Assembly: GCA_958450365.1 (NCBI GenBank)
Contig: CAUEEP010000133.1
Coordinates: forward strand, 310,001-374,000
Direction: 5' to 3'
Source of the DNA: Mesorhabditis belari
Taxonomy: Eukaryota > Nematoda > Chromadorea > Rhabditida > Rhabditidae
Length of the DNA: 64,000 bases
Part shown: positions 44,075 through 54,884 of the stretch, piece by piece
Layout of the letters: every line of letters starts with the position of its first letter
How positions within the stretch are numbered: the first letter of the stretch is position 1
Notes under the pieces: generated by a model
What the model was told of the DNA's origin: nothing
What the model saw: the letters and a program-made list of their open reading frames with translations, nothing else
The model's database searches: none
Made by a program: the position numbers and the translations under genes

Positions 44075-44182
44075 GGAGATCTTTTACAGATTACAGCTTA
44101 TAGATTGTAATCTGTAAGCTGTAATCTGGTGAGGCTTACAGATTACAGCTTACAGCTTACTTACAGCTTACAGATTTCGAAT
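44075..44182. repeat. Palindromic/tandem block of TTACAGATTACAGC units
   Basis: TTACAGATTACAGCTTA and its complement TAAGCTGTAATCTG alternate, so the block can form several hairpins. It lies about 40 bp upstream of the Sre receptor start. Confidence 0.8.
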
Positions 44183-44222
44183 CACATTATCTTTTACAAG
44201 ATTCGAGTTGAAACTTAGGGAA

Positions 44223-46971
44223 ATGTCGATTGTACCGGATGCAGATGATTCCCCAGGTGAAACTATTCAAATATTCTACTATCTTGCGATGGGGATCGAG
44301 GTGAGTTTTGAGATCCTAAAGCTGGAAATGAATAGAAAAATGACTCTGGATTTGGATTGGATTGGGTAGATTTGCTAACTGATGCGCAGTGCGACAAACA
44401 ACTGATGAAACTTTATTGACAAGTGTTCAGCACATTGTATTGCTAGCTAATAACAAGTCTACTTTGTCCAGCAAAACACTTCAATCTTTTTTATATCTTT
44501 CCGAATTTAATCAGACTATCGAAATCGCTTCCAACTTCTACGTGTTTACCATCTATGTTCTGGTGGTGGCGAAGAAAGCGGTAAGTTAACCATAAAGAGA
44601 AGCTTCATTTAATGAATCTATTGAGTTGGTGAATTGTCTCTTTCTGTTGTTTAAAGATTTACTATACTGATTTGGTTGATTTTTATTCATTTTTCTCTTA
44701 TTATTTGTTCGTTGACAGTTAACTTGGTCAAACTTTGGTTAAAATATTGGATTGGTGAATTGAAAACGGCCGGATATTGTGATATGTGACAGTTTAAGCA
44801 CTTTCTTTAAAAGAAACCCATTTTGGTGTGAATGGAAAAGTTGTAGAGAATCAAAAATCAAGCTTATATCCAAATTTTCAGAACGATTCAAAAACTGGTA
44901 TTCAAGAAATGCCAAATTTACTAATTTTCACAAAACTTGCATTTTAAGCGAAACTACTAAGTGTATCTTTTTTGGAAATTTGGCTATAAGCCTAATTTTT
45001 GATTCTCTACAACTTTTCTATTGACACCAAAGTGGGTTTCTTTTGAAGAAAGTGCTCAAACTGGGCTGACAGCTGACATCTCCAGTCCTCCATTTTTGAG
45101 TCTCACACTTGTCTCACACACAAATCAAAATTCTACTACGAAAGAGGAATTCGCAAATTGCCTGTAAAATGGGCAGAAGTCGTCAATAATAAGGGAGATT
45201 ATTTCGAATGAATTGATGGTTTTATGTTGAATAAATTTTAGTTCAAAGTCCCGCAGTTTTCAATTCACCAACCTAATAAAATAGATTTGTTTAAAGAAAT
45301 TTATGATGTCAAAGACAAGATTCAAGCCAAGCTCACCAAAATCTAGACCCTTCACCGTAATCTCCGTTTTCTTCTGATCCTTCTTCCCGCTTGTCACATG
45401 CTCTTTTTCTTGGCTCGATTGGCAGCAAATTTCTTTGCATTGATGGAAATGGGCAGTATGAGGGAAATCTTTTCAACGAGCTGCTGATTTGTGTAAGGAA
45501 ATAAGAGCCTATCAACCTGTTGACCTGTTGATTTGTGTAAGGAAATAAGAAAAATGTCGACTTATCATTTCAGCTAGCTCAATTTTCTATGGAGTATCGG
45601 TAATCCTTGCATCGGAGCGTCTAATAGCCGCCTGTTTTGGGATGAAATATGAGGAGAATGCGATCAGTTTGACCGTGCCGGCTGCTAGCGCTTTCTTAAT
45701 GGTTTGTGTTGCTATTTGTACAACTACAGTAATCAGTAAAGCAGCAATGCTTAAAGGACTACTTTCCTAGACTAAAATTTGAGCTAGCAAATGCTTGAAA
45801 AAATTTTAGATAATTTTCACGGCTTACATCGCTATCTTGAGCTGGAATCAGTACTTGAATTACTTTCACATCTACAGCATTCTCGGTTCATTTGTGATTT
45901 ATTCAAGTGTGGTCAGTTTAAAGGCTTTAGATTAGTTACCTAAATGAAATCTTCCAGGTTTCCTTGTTGCTTCCTTACATCGCGCGACGACAACAGAAAA
46001 CGACATTTCAGAAGAGATTCACTGGGAAAACAACGCTGTCGGGGAGGATTCAAGTTGAGGAGAATGTTAGGTAAATAAAAAATCGTATTCAAATCTAGTA
46101 ATCAAATTCTTAAGGTCAAGAAGAACATTTACAATGATTTGAAGTTGTTTTGCAATGATTGCAAAACTTTTTCATTTCCAGAACAGCTCAAGCTCTTCAA
46201 CTCTTCCTTCCATTCATCGGCATCTCTTCACTTTCACTTCTCCTTTGTTACATCAGCGTTTGGACGATTACGCGAAGAAATTTCCCGGATTGGTTTCTCG
46301 TTTATGGAAAGTTGACAATTGCCATATATTATGCGTTGAATGCAAGTCAGGTGAAGGAAATAAGTGATTCTAGATGGTCTTAAAGTCTTTGACCCTTTTT
46401 TCTCGCCTGGTCCAACAAGTACCTGTGACTCAGTGGTAGAGTGTAGGCCCGAGACTCGGAAGGTTGAGGGTTCAATTCCGGTGACCGCATTTTTCGTTTT
46501 CTAAATTCGATTTTTGAAAACGAAAATCTGATCTGATTGAGGGAATCTGATTCTGAGATATTCTGAGCTTTTTAATGAGAAATCTATGACGTCAAAGACA
46601 AGACTTAAGCCAAGTTCATCAAAATCTAGATGCTTAGATCTAGACCAAGATCTAGACCCTTAGAAAAACACAAAATCTAGACACTAGAACGGTCTAGACA
46701 AAAGTCTAGTCAAAAAACAAATAAAGGGTCAAGTAAACTAAAGATTTTAAAGGCCAAATTTTAGACTCTGATCTCAATGCTATTACTTTTGTTCTATCAC
46801 AAATCGTTGCGCACGAGGTTGGCGATGAATTTCCCGAATTTCGTTAAAGTCTCACACAAACTCGCGAAGATTCACGCAGAAGCGAAACATTTGGCAATGG
46901 AAGAATTGAGAATGACGAAACAAGAGGAAAAAGAGCTTTATTTTGAGACTTACAAGAAACAATGGAGTTGA
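44223..46971 (+). CDS. Serpentine chemoreceptor, class E (Sre)-like
   Basis: Seven-helix nematode receptor. Start ATG 44223 (MSIVPDADDSPGETIQIFYY). Exons follow at about 44517 (TIEIASNFYVFTIYVLVVAK), 45346 (TLHRNLRFLLILLPACHMLF, the Sre-like helix 2-3 region), 45570 (SSIFYGVSVILASERLIAAC then FGMKYEE, the family's E-R...YE region at the end of helix 3), 45810 (IIFTAYIAILSWNQYLNYFH), 45958 (VSLLLPYIARRQQKTTFQKR), 46182 (RTAQALQLFLPFIGISSLSL) and a final exon from about 46775 ending YKKQWS, TGA 46969-46971. Introns host a 534-bp mariner-type MITE and a tRNA-like copy. Splice junctions around 44590-45350 are uncertain. Ligand unknown. Confidence 0.75.
44745..45278. mobile_element. Mariner-type MITE in an Sre intron
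   Basis: Ends ATTGGATTGGTGAATTGAAA and TTTCAATTCACCAACCTAAT are inverted repeats and look like mariner termini. Inner blocks (ACCCATTTTGGTGTGAATGG, AAGTTGTAGAGAATCAAAAA) recur inverted near 45000-45060. A truncated second copy lies at 59045-59235. No transposase remains. Confidence 0.85.
46419..46489 (+). ncRNA. tRNA-like sequence in the last Sre intron
   Basis: GTACCTGTGACTCAGTGGTA then GAGTGTAGGCC, a CCGAGACTCGG self-complementary middle, and AGGTTGAGGGTTCAATTCC with A- and B-box motifs at tRNA spacing. The acceptor stem does not pair, so it is probably a pseudo-tRNA. Just downstream (46587-46650) is a duplicate of the sequence at 45300-45350. Confidence 0.5.
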
Positions 46972-47715
46972 TAAATGTTTTTGATTTGACAAAAGAAAAC
47001 AAACAGTCATTCTTTTCACATTCATCACATCCCAAATCTCGCTGAACTTTCAAAAATCTATAAGCTGATGAAAGAAAGCTTTCAATTCTCCTTTCCTTTT
47101 CAATTTTTTAATTCCTTTTCAATTTTTAGAGGGCGTAGCTGCAATCTTTATCTTTCCACACCTTTTACGAGCCAAATCACAGAATGAAAATAAATGAAAA
47201 TGAAAAAAATAGGCGTCGAGAAACTCGAATTGAATTAATTCACGATTTTTACTTGTATTTTAGCTTTTTGAATTGCTTAGAACCTTTATTTGGCTTATGC
47301 AAAACGATTTGGAGTATCAAAACGACAATCTAAATCTCTTCTTCACTCTAGTTTCTTTCAAAAAATTCAATAACTAGTCCTAACACAGAATAGCTTGAAT
47401 GACTTGAATGACTTTTTGAATGTCATTCACGCTTATCGACTTTTTGAACTAATTTTGCAAATTACTCCTTTTGAAGTCTAAAATAAGCCCTAAATTGATT
47501 TCTACGCAATCCACGCAACCCTTAAAAGGGATAAAGTCGATAAGCGGCCACGCCAACGCCGAATTATCAATTTGACTCGAGAATTCCGACTTGGGGAATT
47601 CCGAGAGATTATTTTTGCTGAGATTTCCCTTCCAATCTGTACTTTCGACTTCAATTTTCCGAATTTATTTTACAAACTTCAGAATCTTATTTGTTTTTTT
47701 TTTCGATTTTAGGGT

Positions 47716-50700
47716 ATGCGGCAACTCGTTTACTTTGTTGCTTTGATTTCCCTTTTGTATGCGAATGTTCAAGTTTTGCATAAAGGTTCGTTTGAGTCAA
47801 GAACATAAAAATCATGCAAAAGCGCTTAGAGCTGAAAGTTTAGATTAAAATAAAACCTTTTTAAATAGTTCATTGTTTTTGAAACAAATTCTCCACTATA
47901 GCTCGCATCACCGATCTCCAAGAGCCAGCAAAAGTTCATCCAGCTGTAAGGGCTTTCACAACAGGCACAAAGTTCATCTTTGCTGTCACGAATTCTCATT
48001 TGAAGTAAGTTTGTCCTTGAAGTTTGTTTGAAAGGGAAGAGTTATCGTAGATCCACTATATAAAAGAGTCAGTCTGTCTGTTTGCGGAGTGAGTTTGTCT
48101 GTAGGCGTAGTCTGTAGGCGTAGTCTGTTGGCCTAGTCTGTAGGCGTAGTCTGTAGGCGTAGTCTACAGGCGTAGTCTGTTGGCGTAGTCTGTAGGCGTA
48201 GACTGTTGGCCTAGTCTGTAGGCGTAGTCTGTAGGCGAAAATTTCTTTAAAAGTTTTAGAATATAAGAATAGTTGTTCAATTTCAAAAAAAAATGAAAAA
48301 TTGGGAGCTCAGTGGGACTACGGCGGGTCGAACCCGACTCATAAGGGCCATAGGAATGTGTGCTCCCGACTGCGTCACAACCACCAGTGCTGGCCGGCCG
48401 GAAAAAGCTATTTATCCCAATCCAGCCAGAAAATCCTGCCATCAGGCGGGTTTTTCGACTGATAAACAAATATTCAGTGATGGGGACAACACGTACACGG
48501 AGAACATCACACTGGATTATTACAAATTACGATTCGACGTGAGTTTTTTAAAGAATAAAAAACCAAAGTCAAAGCCAAAGTCAAAGCCAGACTTTGACTT
48601 GCCTTGGATAGCCTTGAATTTTGACTTTTCAGTGCATTTTCCCATTTCTAGAAAGCCAGCCACTGTCACCGTGAGCACCCCATCCGCCCTCTTCTCCACT
48701 GCCACTTTCACCGTTCCTCCACTCCAAAATTCTCTCGTAAATCTTTTCCAGTTCCTCAAATATTCTTTTCTTCTTTCCACTCTTCTTATCAGTGCCAGAA
48801 AATTCAAATCACTGCCCTAATTAGTTCAATGAAACACCAAGAAAGGTTTTTGGTGAGACTACGCCTACAAAAGGAAGAGTTTTCAGTTCAATCTTCCACC
48901 AGAGATCCAGACAAACTATCGAGATCAACACGTTGGTTACTTTCAAACTACGAATCGGAGTATCACGGTTGTTGCTGACACAACGGTGAGTTGAAGTTGA
49001 GCTGGAGTTGTGTTGAGCTGGAGTTGTGTTGAGCTGGAGTTGTGTTGAGCTGGAGTTGTGTTGAGCTGGAGTTGTGTTGAGCTGGAGTTATGTTGAGCTG
49101 GAGTTGTGTTGAGCTGGAGTTGTGCCCATTTCTGTCTTACATAGTACTTTATCAGATTACTAGATTTACTAGATTAATCTACATTCAATTCAACGAAAAC
49201 TTTGATAAACACAATTTCGTTTTCCGTAACTAAACGCGGATAGTGCCAGTCGATAGAAAACATTTTCAGGTGACTGTCGTCGTTCGAAATGCGCACTCAG
49301 ATGGTGTCTCTGAGGATATGTATACAGTCTATCCGGTGAGCTGGAAATCTCTCTAGTCTGCAGACTGGATTTGCAATTTACCCCAATAGTGGCCTCTCGA
49401 AAAGAAAAGCTTCTTGTAGCTGATGGCTAAAGTTTCTGTCTCTTGCAAAGGATTGCCGTAAATTTAGTTGCGATAGAAGTTATGACATTAGTTCGGTGTA
49501 AGATCCTTTGCGCTTCTTAATGGGTTCATTCCAAAGGTTTACCAGCGCCAATTTAGAATTCAATTCTTTTTTCGGGCTCTTCTTTCGCGCTGTATAAAGA
49601 ACATGTATTCAAAAAGATATGTCGGGAGACGATCTTTTACTGTTTCCCACATTTATCGGGTACTTTAATATTAACAGAAAACATTGCTTTAGCAAAGCAT
49701 TACGCTGTATAAAGTACCCGCTTTTCTTAAGGTACCCAATTTTTTTTAGGGTATTGGGAAAGAGCTTTAACTAATCATCGAGCTAATCATTGACTTCAGG
49801 TGTGCTCTCTTGGCACCAGTTATCGTTCAGTTGGTGATGATGCAGCGAGAAATAACATGAGATCGACGAATATCTGGTCAGTGGTCGCTACACAAGATGG
49901 GACACAAGTGATTGATTGATTGATTGAAAATGAAGATTTGTTTCTCTTCTAGGTGACCACCTTCCCTCCACTCACAAATCCCGCAACAGTCACCATCAAC
50001 GCCGGTCAAGTGCTGACTATTGCTGTCAATGTTATCCCGTTAACAAACTATCAGATTACCACTAATTTCCCTGTCGGTGAGTGGAGGTTAAAGGTCACAA
50101 GGCTGTGCTGAAGGCTGTGCTGAAGGCTGTGCTTAAGGCTGTGCTTAAGGCTGTGCTTAAGGCTGTGCTTAAGGCTGTGCTTAAGGCTGTGCTTAAGGCT
50201 GTGCTTAAGGCTGTGCTTAAAAGTATTGCAGCTAGATTCAATTCAAATAGTTGTATCACTAATCTCTTTACTTCTTACTTTCAAATCTCTTTTCAGCCGT
50301 GATCTCGGGCGCTGTTTGTGGTTTTGGCTATTGGAATCCACTGATTTGCAACTACGAGGTAAACTTTTTAGCTTATTAAACGATAAATGACAAAATTTAC
50401 AGGCAATTATGCTGTTCCCAATTCAAGACTCGGGTCTACTCTTCCCATACACTCAATTTATTTCCGAGGATCGCGGTGAGGTCATGCTTTTTTCACAGGT
50501 GAGAGAAATGAAGCTAGAAGAAAACCAATCACTTTAGCTGAAAATTTACATATCAATTCTTTCAGACACAAAACACAACGGTTTATGTCAATGGAGTTGC
50601 TCAAGGCACGCTTGCTGGAGCTCAAGCGTCAGTTATATTCGAGAATCATTTTGCAAAGGACGTTTAGCTATTACATTTTCTCGATTCTTGGTTCGGCCAT

Positions 50701-52337
50701 GATCACAACGAGCAATCCTTCGTATGCTGTGGCGGTAAATTCATTTATTACAGTTCATTGCATTTACTAGACAGATGCAGGAATGTTGTTAGACCAAAAT
50801 CAACGCTCTTGGCTTGATGCTGTTGAGTTGGTCTGGTAAGATCAGATCCGAAAGACAATGTTTAGCTTTGCTTTGGTTGACTAACTAGGGAAAGGCGACA
50901 GGTTATTTGGCCTTTTTGATGCATATTTGAGAGAGTTTACAATGGGGATTCCGAATGAGTTTTCCGAATGAGCTTTTCGAATGAGCTTTTCGAATGAGCT
51001 TTTCGATTGAGCTTTCCGAATCAGCTCAGCGAATCCAATGGAGCTCTGTATTGTATTGATAAATCCGAAAGGACTTTTCCACCAACCCAATAAGATACCT
51101 GGCATCAAAATCTGATGTGTTTAGTTTGTGCTTAGTAAATTTCCATTTCGTACCTTTAAATTTTGTCGTTCTTTCTTAATTTCAATCAATTTTCCTAAAA
51201 AAAGCAAAAAAAGTTTGAGCCCGGAGACCTAAGAAGGGTTCTTCTGGCTGAGAAAGGCTATCGACTTACCTCTACTCTAAAATACTGTCAGATTTCAGAT
51301 TTCGAGTAAACTTTGATGCCAGATATATTCCGATACAGAGCTCCATTAGAAAAACTAAAATCGGATTCGAAATTCTCATTCAAGCTCTATCAAAAGCTCA
51401 TCAAAAGGTCATTATGACTTAATGCCTTCTCTAGTCCTTACTAGGGAAAGGACTAGGGAAAGGACTAAGGAAAGGACTAGGGAAAGGACTAGGGAAAGGA
51501 ATGGCCAGTAAGGAATAAAACCCAGATCCCAGGCCAATCCAAGGCTAAACCAAATTCAATGTAAGCCATTTGCTTTTTGGAAATGGGAAAATTTAAATTC
51601 AGGTGTCATCTATTCGAACTGATGGTCAAGGCTCTCCTTTCCTCGTTCACATTCCCTCCGTTTCACAATTCACAAATCAAACCTACATCCAGGTAATGAA
51701 GGCAAAAAGTCGATGAATAAAGATTTCAGGTGACAACTGGTTTAACAGGTAGATCCCCAGCTTCTCACTATATTCGTTTACAAACCGATCTCCCTTCAAC
51801 TGGAAAGTTGACTGTTGACAATTGGGTGGTGAGCCCACTTTTCTACCAAAGGTTGGTCACAAGATGGCATTCAAATCAAATGATAAAGTGTACTTTGTTC
51901 TCTGCAAAACAAACCCTTTCTAGTGCACTGTTTGTGACAAATATTACTGTAGCTAGGGCAATAGCTGGGTATGCTTAAGCGGGTATGCTTAAGCGGGTAT
52001 GTTTAAGCGTATGTTTAAGCGTATGTTTAAGCGCAAAAGTGTACCCGGGAAATCAATGATTAGGGAATCCAGTTCAGTACAGTAATCCAGCTAATTAGTA
52101 GCTTTAGACAAGGCAAATCAACCTATTACGTGGCCGATTTCCCCGTTCAACCCGGCACTCACGTCATTCAGTCGACTGATCCAAACGTGAAATACGCGGC
52201 AACGGTTTATGGACATGCCGCATTCACCGCTTATGGATACACGCCTGGAATCGATATCCCAAGTAATTCAATAAAAATTCAACAAATAAATGTAAACAAA
52301 TGTAAACAAATCAACTTTAGCCACTGGAACATGCTGA
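47716..52337 (+). CDS. Secreted protein with IgGFc-binding N-terminal-type domain
   Basis: The start at ATG 47716 follows TTTTAGGGT and opens with a signal peptide (MRQLVYFVALISLLYANVQV). Exons: ARITDLQEPAKVHPAVRAFT (about 47902), ITLDYYKLRF (about 48508), PATVTVSTPSALFSTATFTV (about 48657), the NLPPEIQTNYRDQHVGYF exon (about 48888), TTVTVVVRNAHSDGVSEDMY (about 49270), VCSLGTSYRSVGDDAARNNM (about 49801), VTTFPPLTNPATVTINAGQV (about 49955), AVISGAVCGFGYWNPLICNY (about 50298), IMLFPIQDSGLLFPYTQFIS (about 50406), VSSIRTDGQGSPFLVHIPSV (about 51602) and YYVADFPVQPGTHVIQST (about 52118). Beta-rich repeats with paired cysteines fit the Pfam IgGFc_binding domain, found in many nematode secreted proteins. 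Function unknown. A likely end is IPTTGTC, TGA 52335-52337. One exon near 50640-50690 changes frame after FENHFAKDV, so its junction is uncertain. Five introns carry different minisatellites. Confidence 0.72.
48060..48240. repeat. Minisatellite, 13-bp unit GTAGTCTGTAGGC, IgGFc-type gene intron
   Basis: About 13 variant units (GTAGTCTGTTGGC, GTAGTCTACAGGC) in an intron between the exons at about 47902 and 48508. Confidence 0.9.
48985..49128. repeat. Minisatellite, 16-bp unit GAGCTGGAGTTGTGTT, IgGFc-type gene intron
   Basis: About eight near-identical units beginning a few bases after the 5' splice site (ACG|GTGAGTTGAAGTTGAGCTGG). The unit resembles the donor-proximal intron sequence itself. 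Confidence 0.92.
50095..50222. repeat. Minisatellite, 12-bp unit AAGGCTGTGCTT, IgGFc-type gene intron
   Basis: About ten units start some 20 bp after the donor GTGAGTGG. A multiple of three keeps a repetitive KAVL frame open, which I do not consider coding. Confidence 0.92.
50948..51022. repeat. Tandem repeat, 15-bp unit GAATGAGCTTTTCGAATGAG, IgGFc-type gene intron
   Basis: Five units of GAGCTTTTCGAATGA and variants inside the long intron between about 50690 and 51602. Confidence 0.75.
51433..51503. repeat. Tandem repeat, about 12-bp unit ACTAGGGAAAGG
   Basis: Five to six copies in the same long intron, about 100 bases before the exon near 51602. Confidence 0.85.
51960..52032. repeat. Tandem repeat, 14-bp unit GGGTATGCTTAAGC
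   Basis: Five units shortening from 14 to 12 bp (GTATGTTTAAGC) in an intron of the IgGFc-type gene. Confidence 0.83.
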
Positions 52338-52563
52338 TTCATCTACTTATTCATCGACTTATCCATCTCCTCATTCTTCGTTTTTAGATTTTAAAAGAAT
52401 AAAGCTTTTTCTGAATTTAAAACAATAATCTTCTTTGGCTTTTCGATGTTTTCCTTTTCAATTTTGAGTGTTCAGTCTTTTTTTTGAGAAAAGAAACCCT
52501 TTTCCCTCTATTGAAGAAAAATGAAAAAGAGCGGTGACTCATTGTTGTGCAATGCATTGCATT

Positions 52564-52615
52564 CCAGGAACGCTTTCCTTTCTCCATTGCAATGGGGAAA
52601 GGAAAGCGTTCTTGG
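52564..52615. repeat. Near-perfect 52-bp palindrome without loop
   Basis: CCAGGAACGCTTTCCTTTCT.. meets its complement ..GGAAAGGAAAGCGTTCTTGG at the centre CCATTG/CAATGG (52589/52590). Two or three mismatched pairs only. Intergenic, after the IgGFc-type gene; could form a cruciform or long hairpin RNA. Confidence 0.88.
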
Positions 52616-52723
52616 AAAAGATTTGAACGCTTTTGTTTGAATTTTAACAACTTTCCACAGTCAATAGCTGGGTGATGCTCTTTCTCTTCCCCTCTTCTTC
52701 CACCTTCTTTCTCGCTACCAGAA

Positions 52724-52800
52724 GCAATTGCCGTGGCTCAGTGGTAGAGCGTCTGTCTAGATTGAGGGTGGAAGGCTGAGGGTTCAATTCCCCTCCAATC
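52724..52800 (+). ncRNA. tRNA-like sequence, GTGGCTCAGTGGTAGAGC type
   Basis: CCGTGGCTCAGTGGTAGAGC (A-box) and GAGGGTTCAATTCCCCTC (B-box/T-arm) at slightly long tRNA spacing; the middle (TGTCTAGATTGAGGGTGG) does not form a normal anticodon arm. A 3' part is repeated at 52938-52990 (GTCTGTCTAGATTTAGGGTG .. GAGGGTTCAATTCC). Probably a tRNA-derived repeat. Confidence 0.5.
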
Positions 52801-52937
52801 CCCTTTCATCGCCATTTTCTTTTGAAAAGGCTAAGGTGTGAAATGAACAAACAATCTAAAATGAACAAAGAGAAGAGCAAAAAAAGGCTTTACGAGACTA
52901 ATGAGGGAAAAGGAAAAAAGAGGTAGAGAGTAATAGA

Positions 52938-52990
52938 GCTGTCTGTCTAGATTTAGGGTGGAAGGTTGAGGGTTCAATTCCTCTTCAAGC
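52938..52990 (+). other. Partial duplicate of the 52724-52800 tRNA-like sequence
   Basis: Shares CTGTCTAGATTNAGGGTGGA and GGTTGAGGGTTCAATTCC with the upstream copy but lacks its 5' part and A-box. Confidence 0.55.
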
Positions 52991-53253
52991 GAGAGGGATC
53001 TTCCAGGCGTTTTCTCACAGTTAAACTATCCATTTTTCCATTTGAACATTTTAAAGTTGTTTCCAATTTGAAAAAAACGATAATTTATTTAACATTCATG
53101 TTCATAATATGCACAAAGAGAAGAGCAACCCGTTAGAGTTAGAGAAGAGAATGAATGAACCGTAGTGCAAGTGAAAGTTTCGAGTAGAAAAGAGAAGCTA
53201 GATCAATCTTGAGTTTAAATGAATTTCATGTACACTACGAGACCATTGTTCAT

Positions 53254-54283
53254 CTACTTATTCGGATTATTGCTCTTCTTTCGTATATCAGTCGATCGAC
53301 AATCTTTCTTTCGACATTGAGTGGCTTTTGGGGGAAGACGAGCATAGCAACGGCGACAGACCTGGGAAATCAATGAGTATTTATGCCAAAACTTGACGTA
53401 CTTACAAAGACATACGTACAAAGACGTACTTACAAAGATGTACGTACAAAGACGTATGTACAAAGTCGTATGTACAAAGACGTATGTACAAAGACGTATG
53501 TACAAAGTCGTATGTACAAAGGCGTATGTACAAAGGCGTATGTACAAAGACATACGTACAAAGACATACGTACAAAGACGTACGTACAAAGACGCACGTA
53601 CAAAGACGTATGTACAAAGACGTACGTACAAAGGCGTATGTACAAAGACGGTTTTTAAAGTATAATTTCAAGTCAAGGCTATCTATTCACTTGCTAAACC
53701 AACCATTTTGTCGACGTTATGCTTGAAAGCGAGTTCCTTGTCCTTCATGCTCATCCATTCTAAAAAGAAATAGGTTAAAATGGTGAGCTAATGCTTTGAG
53801 AGTCAAATATTTCACTTCAACAATTCAAATTATTCAAATCTTGGAAAGATTGGAAAGATAGGAGTGTTTCAACGTTGAAATATTCAATTTTCATTTCAAA
53901 CCTCGATTTCCTCCTCCAGGCAAACGAGGGATCAAATGAATGGATGATCCATTGTGAAGCCCGGACTCTTCGGCCGTGCTCAACTCATTCAAACAACGAC
54001 CTGAAATTGTTTACGTTATTGATCAACATGATAAACTTAATTCTAACTCTAGTTTCATGCCTAAATGGTTCCAATATGGTTCCAATGCTTGAAACTCATG
54101 TATTGTTCAACAAATATTTTCCTAAATCAAACTCCAACACCAACCTTGATGAGTGAGATAAAAATATTGGCTTTGAATGGAGAGTCTTGAGGCAATTTCC
54201 TCTTTCAACTCTCCGATTTGCATCTGAGTTGACTCAAAGCAAAGACTCTGAGTTCCGTCGTGGGTTTTCACGAACAACTGCAT
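53254..54283 (-). CDS. Diverged ubiquitin-ribosomal L40 fusion protein (133 aa, 4 exons)
   Basis: Exons 54283-54145, 54000-53902, 53759-53704 and 53361-53254 join in phase into 402 nt. Residues 1-76 align to ubiquitin without gaps: MQLFVKTHDG at the start, ELKEEIASRL in the helix, then SSIHLIPRLPGGG. Conserved are V5, K6, K27, I30, I36, L43, G47, L50, S65, H68, L69, R72, L73, G75 and G76. Lysines 11, 29, 33, 48 and 63 are T, E, R, R and N; Ile44 is T, Leu8 is H, Arg74 is P. After GGG the L40 part follows (FKHNVDKMVCRRCYARLPPK), with all four zinc cysteines in C-X2-C-X10-C-X4-C, ending NPNK. Normal ubiquitin-L40 is cleaved after Gly76 to yield ubiquitin and 60S protein eL40. Whether this one is processed or assembled into ribosomes is unknown. 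The splice sites and intact frame argue for a live gene. It is a paralogue of ubq-2-type genes, not the main ubiquitin gene. Confidence 0.83.
53395..53652. repeat. Minisatellite, 14-bp unit GTACAAAGACGTAT, intron 3 of the ubiquitin-L40-like gene
   Basis: About 18 units (GTACAAAGACGTAC, GTACAAAGGCGTAT, GTACAAAGTCGTAT) nearly fill the intron 53362-53703, which separates the exon ending NVDKM from the zinc-ribbon exon. Because 14 is not a multiple of three, the array reads through all three frames on both strands, giving spurious open frames. Confidence 0.94.
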
Positions 54284-54552
54284 GATTGGTGATCTGGAAA
54301 GAGTCTTGATAGCTTGATCTTGATACTTTTGATGGACTAATGTTTGATAGAGTTTATATAATTGAGCAAATCTTGCAAGCTTACAGTAACAAACAAAAGA
54401 GAGAGAGAGGCAAAAGCTATAGACAAAAGTTAGAACTGTTAACGAGCTTCAGAGTCAAAGCTGAGAGTTTAAAGTCAGATATAATCTGATACATTTGATT
54501 TATTGTAGTCCAATAAGGCAATTCGAGAAGTGATGCATGATAAAATTGAGTA

Positions 54553-54672
54553 GCTTTGGGTAAATCTAACAGTAAACTTACTCTAAAGGAAATCCTCTAA
54601 CGTGAACTTGATTAGATTGGGCAAATCTAACAGTAAACTTACTCTAAAGGAAATCCTCTAAAGTGAAATTGA
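54553..54672. repeat. Tandem duplication, about 56-bp unit
   Basis: CTAACAGTAAACTTACTCTA plus AAGGAAATCCTCTAA occurs twice head to tail. Intergenic. Confidence 0.85.
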
Positions 54673-54827
54673 TTTAAAAGATTTAAAAATTAATCTAAGA
54701 AAAGAAAAACGTGGTTTCAAACAAGCGCAAAAACTGAGTAATTTAAAAGTAATTTAAAAGTAACCAAAAAGTAAACGGCTGTTTTGCAATACTCGATGAG
54801 CTTTCCACACCATTATATGTGATTCTC

Positions 54828-54884
54828 GTCGTCGATTGCACAACATTGAGCAATGGGTCTTTATTCTTAGAATGTTGTGCAATC
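54828..54884. repeat. Hairpin: GATTGCACAACATT arms
   Basis: GATTGCACAACATTGAG at about 54834 is mirrored by AGAATGTTGTGCAATC at about 54868, a 14-bp stem with a loop of about 20 nt. Function unknown. Confidence 0.7.

Noticed and set aside
16000..52990. Calling the tRNA-like sequences functional tRNAs
   Set aside because: None has a pairing acceptor stem, and most lack a proper anticodon or T stem.
53383..53726. Repetitive open frames with TYKDVRTK / RLCTYVFV motifs on both strands
   Set aside because: A 14-bp array inside an intron of the ubiquitin-L40-like gene; only the segment from 53361 down to 53254 is coding.
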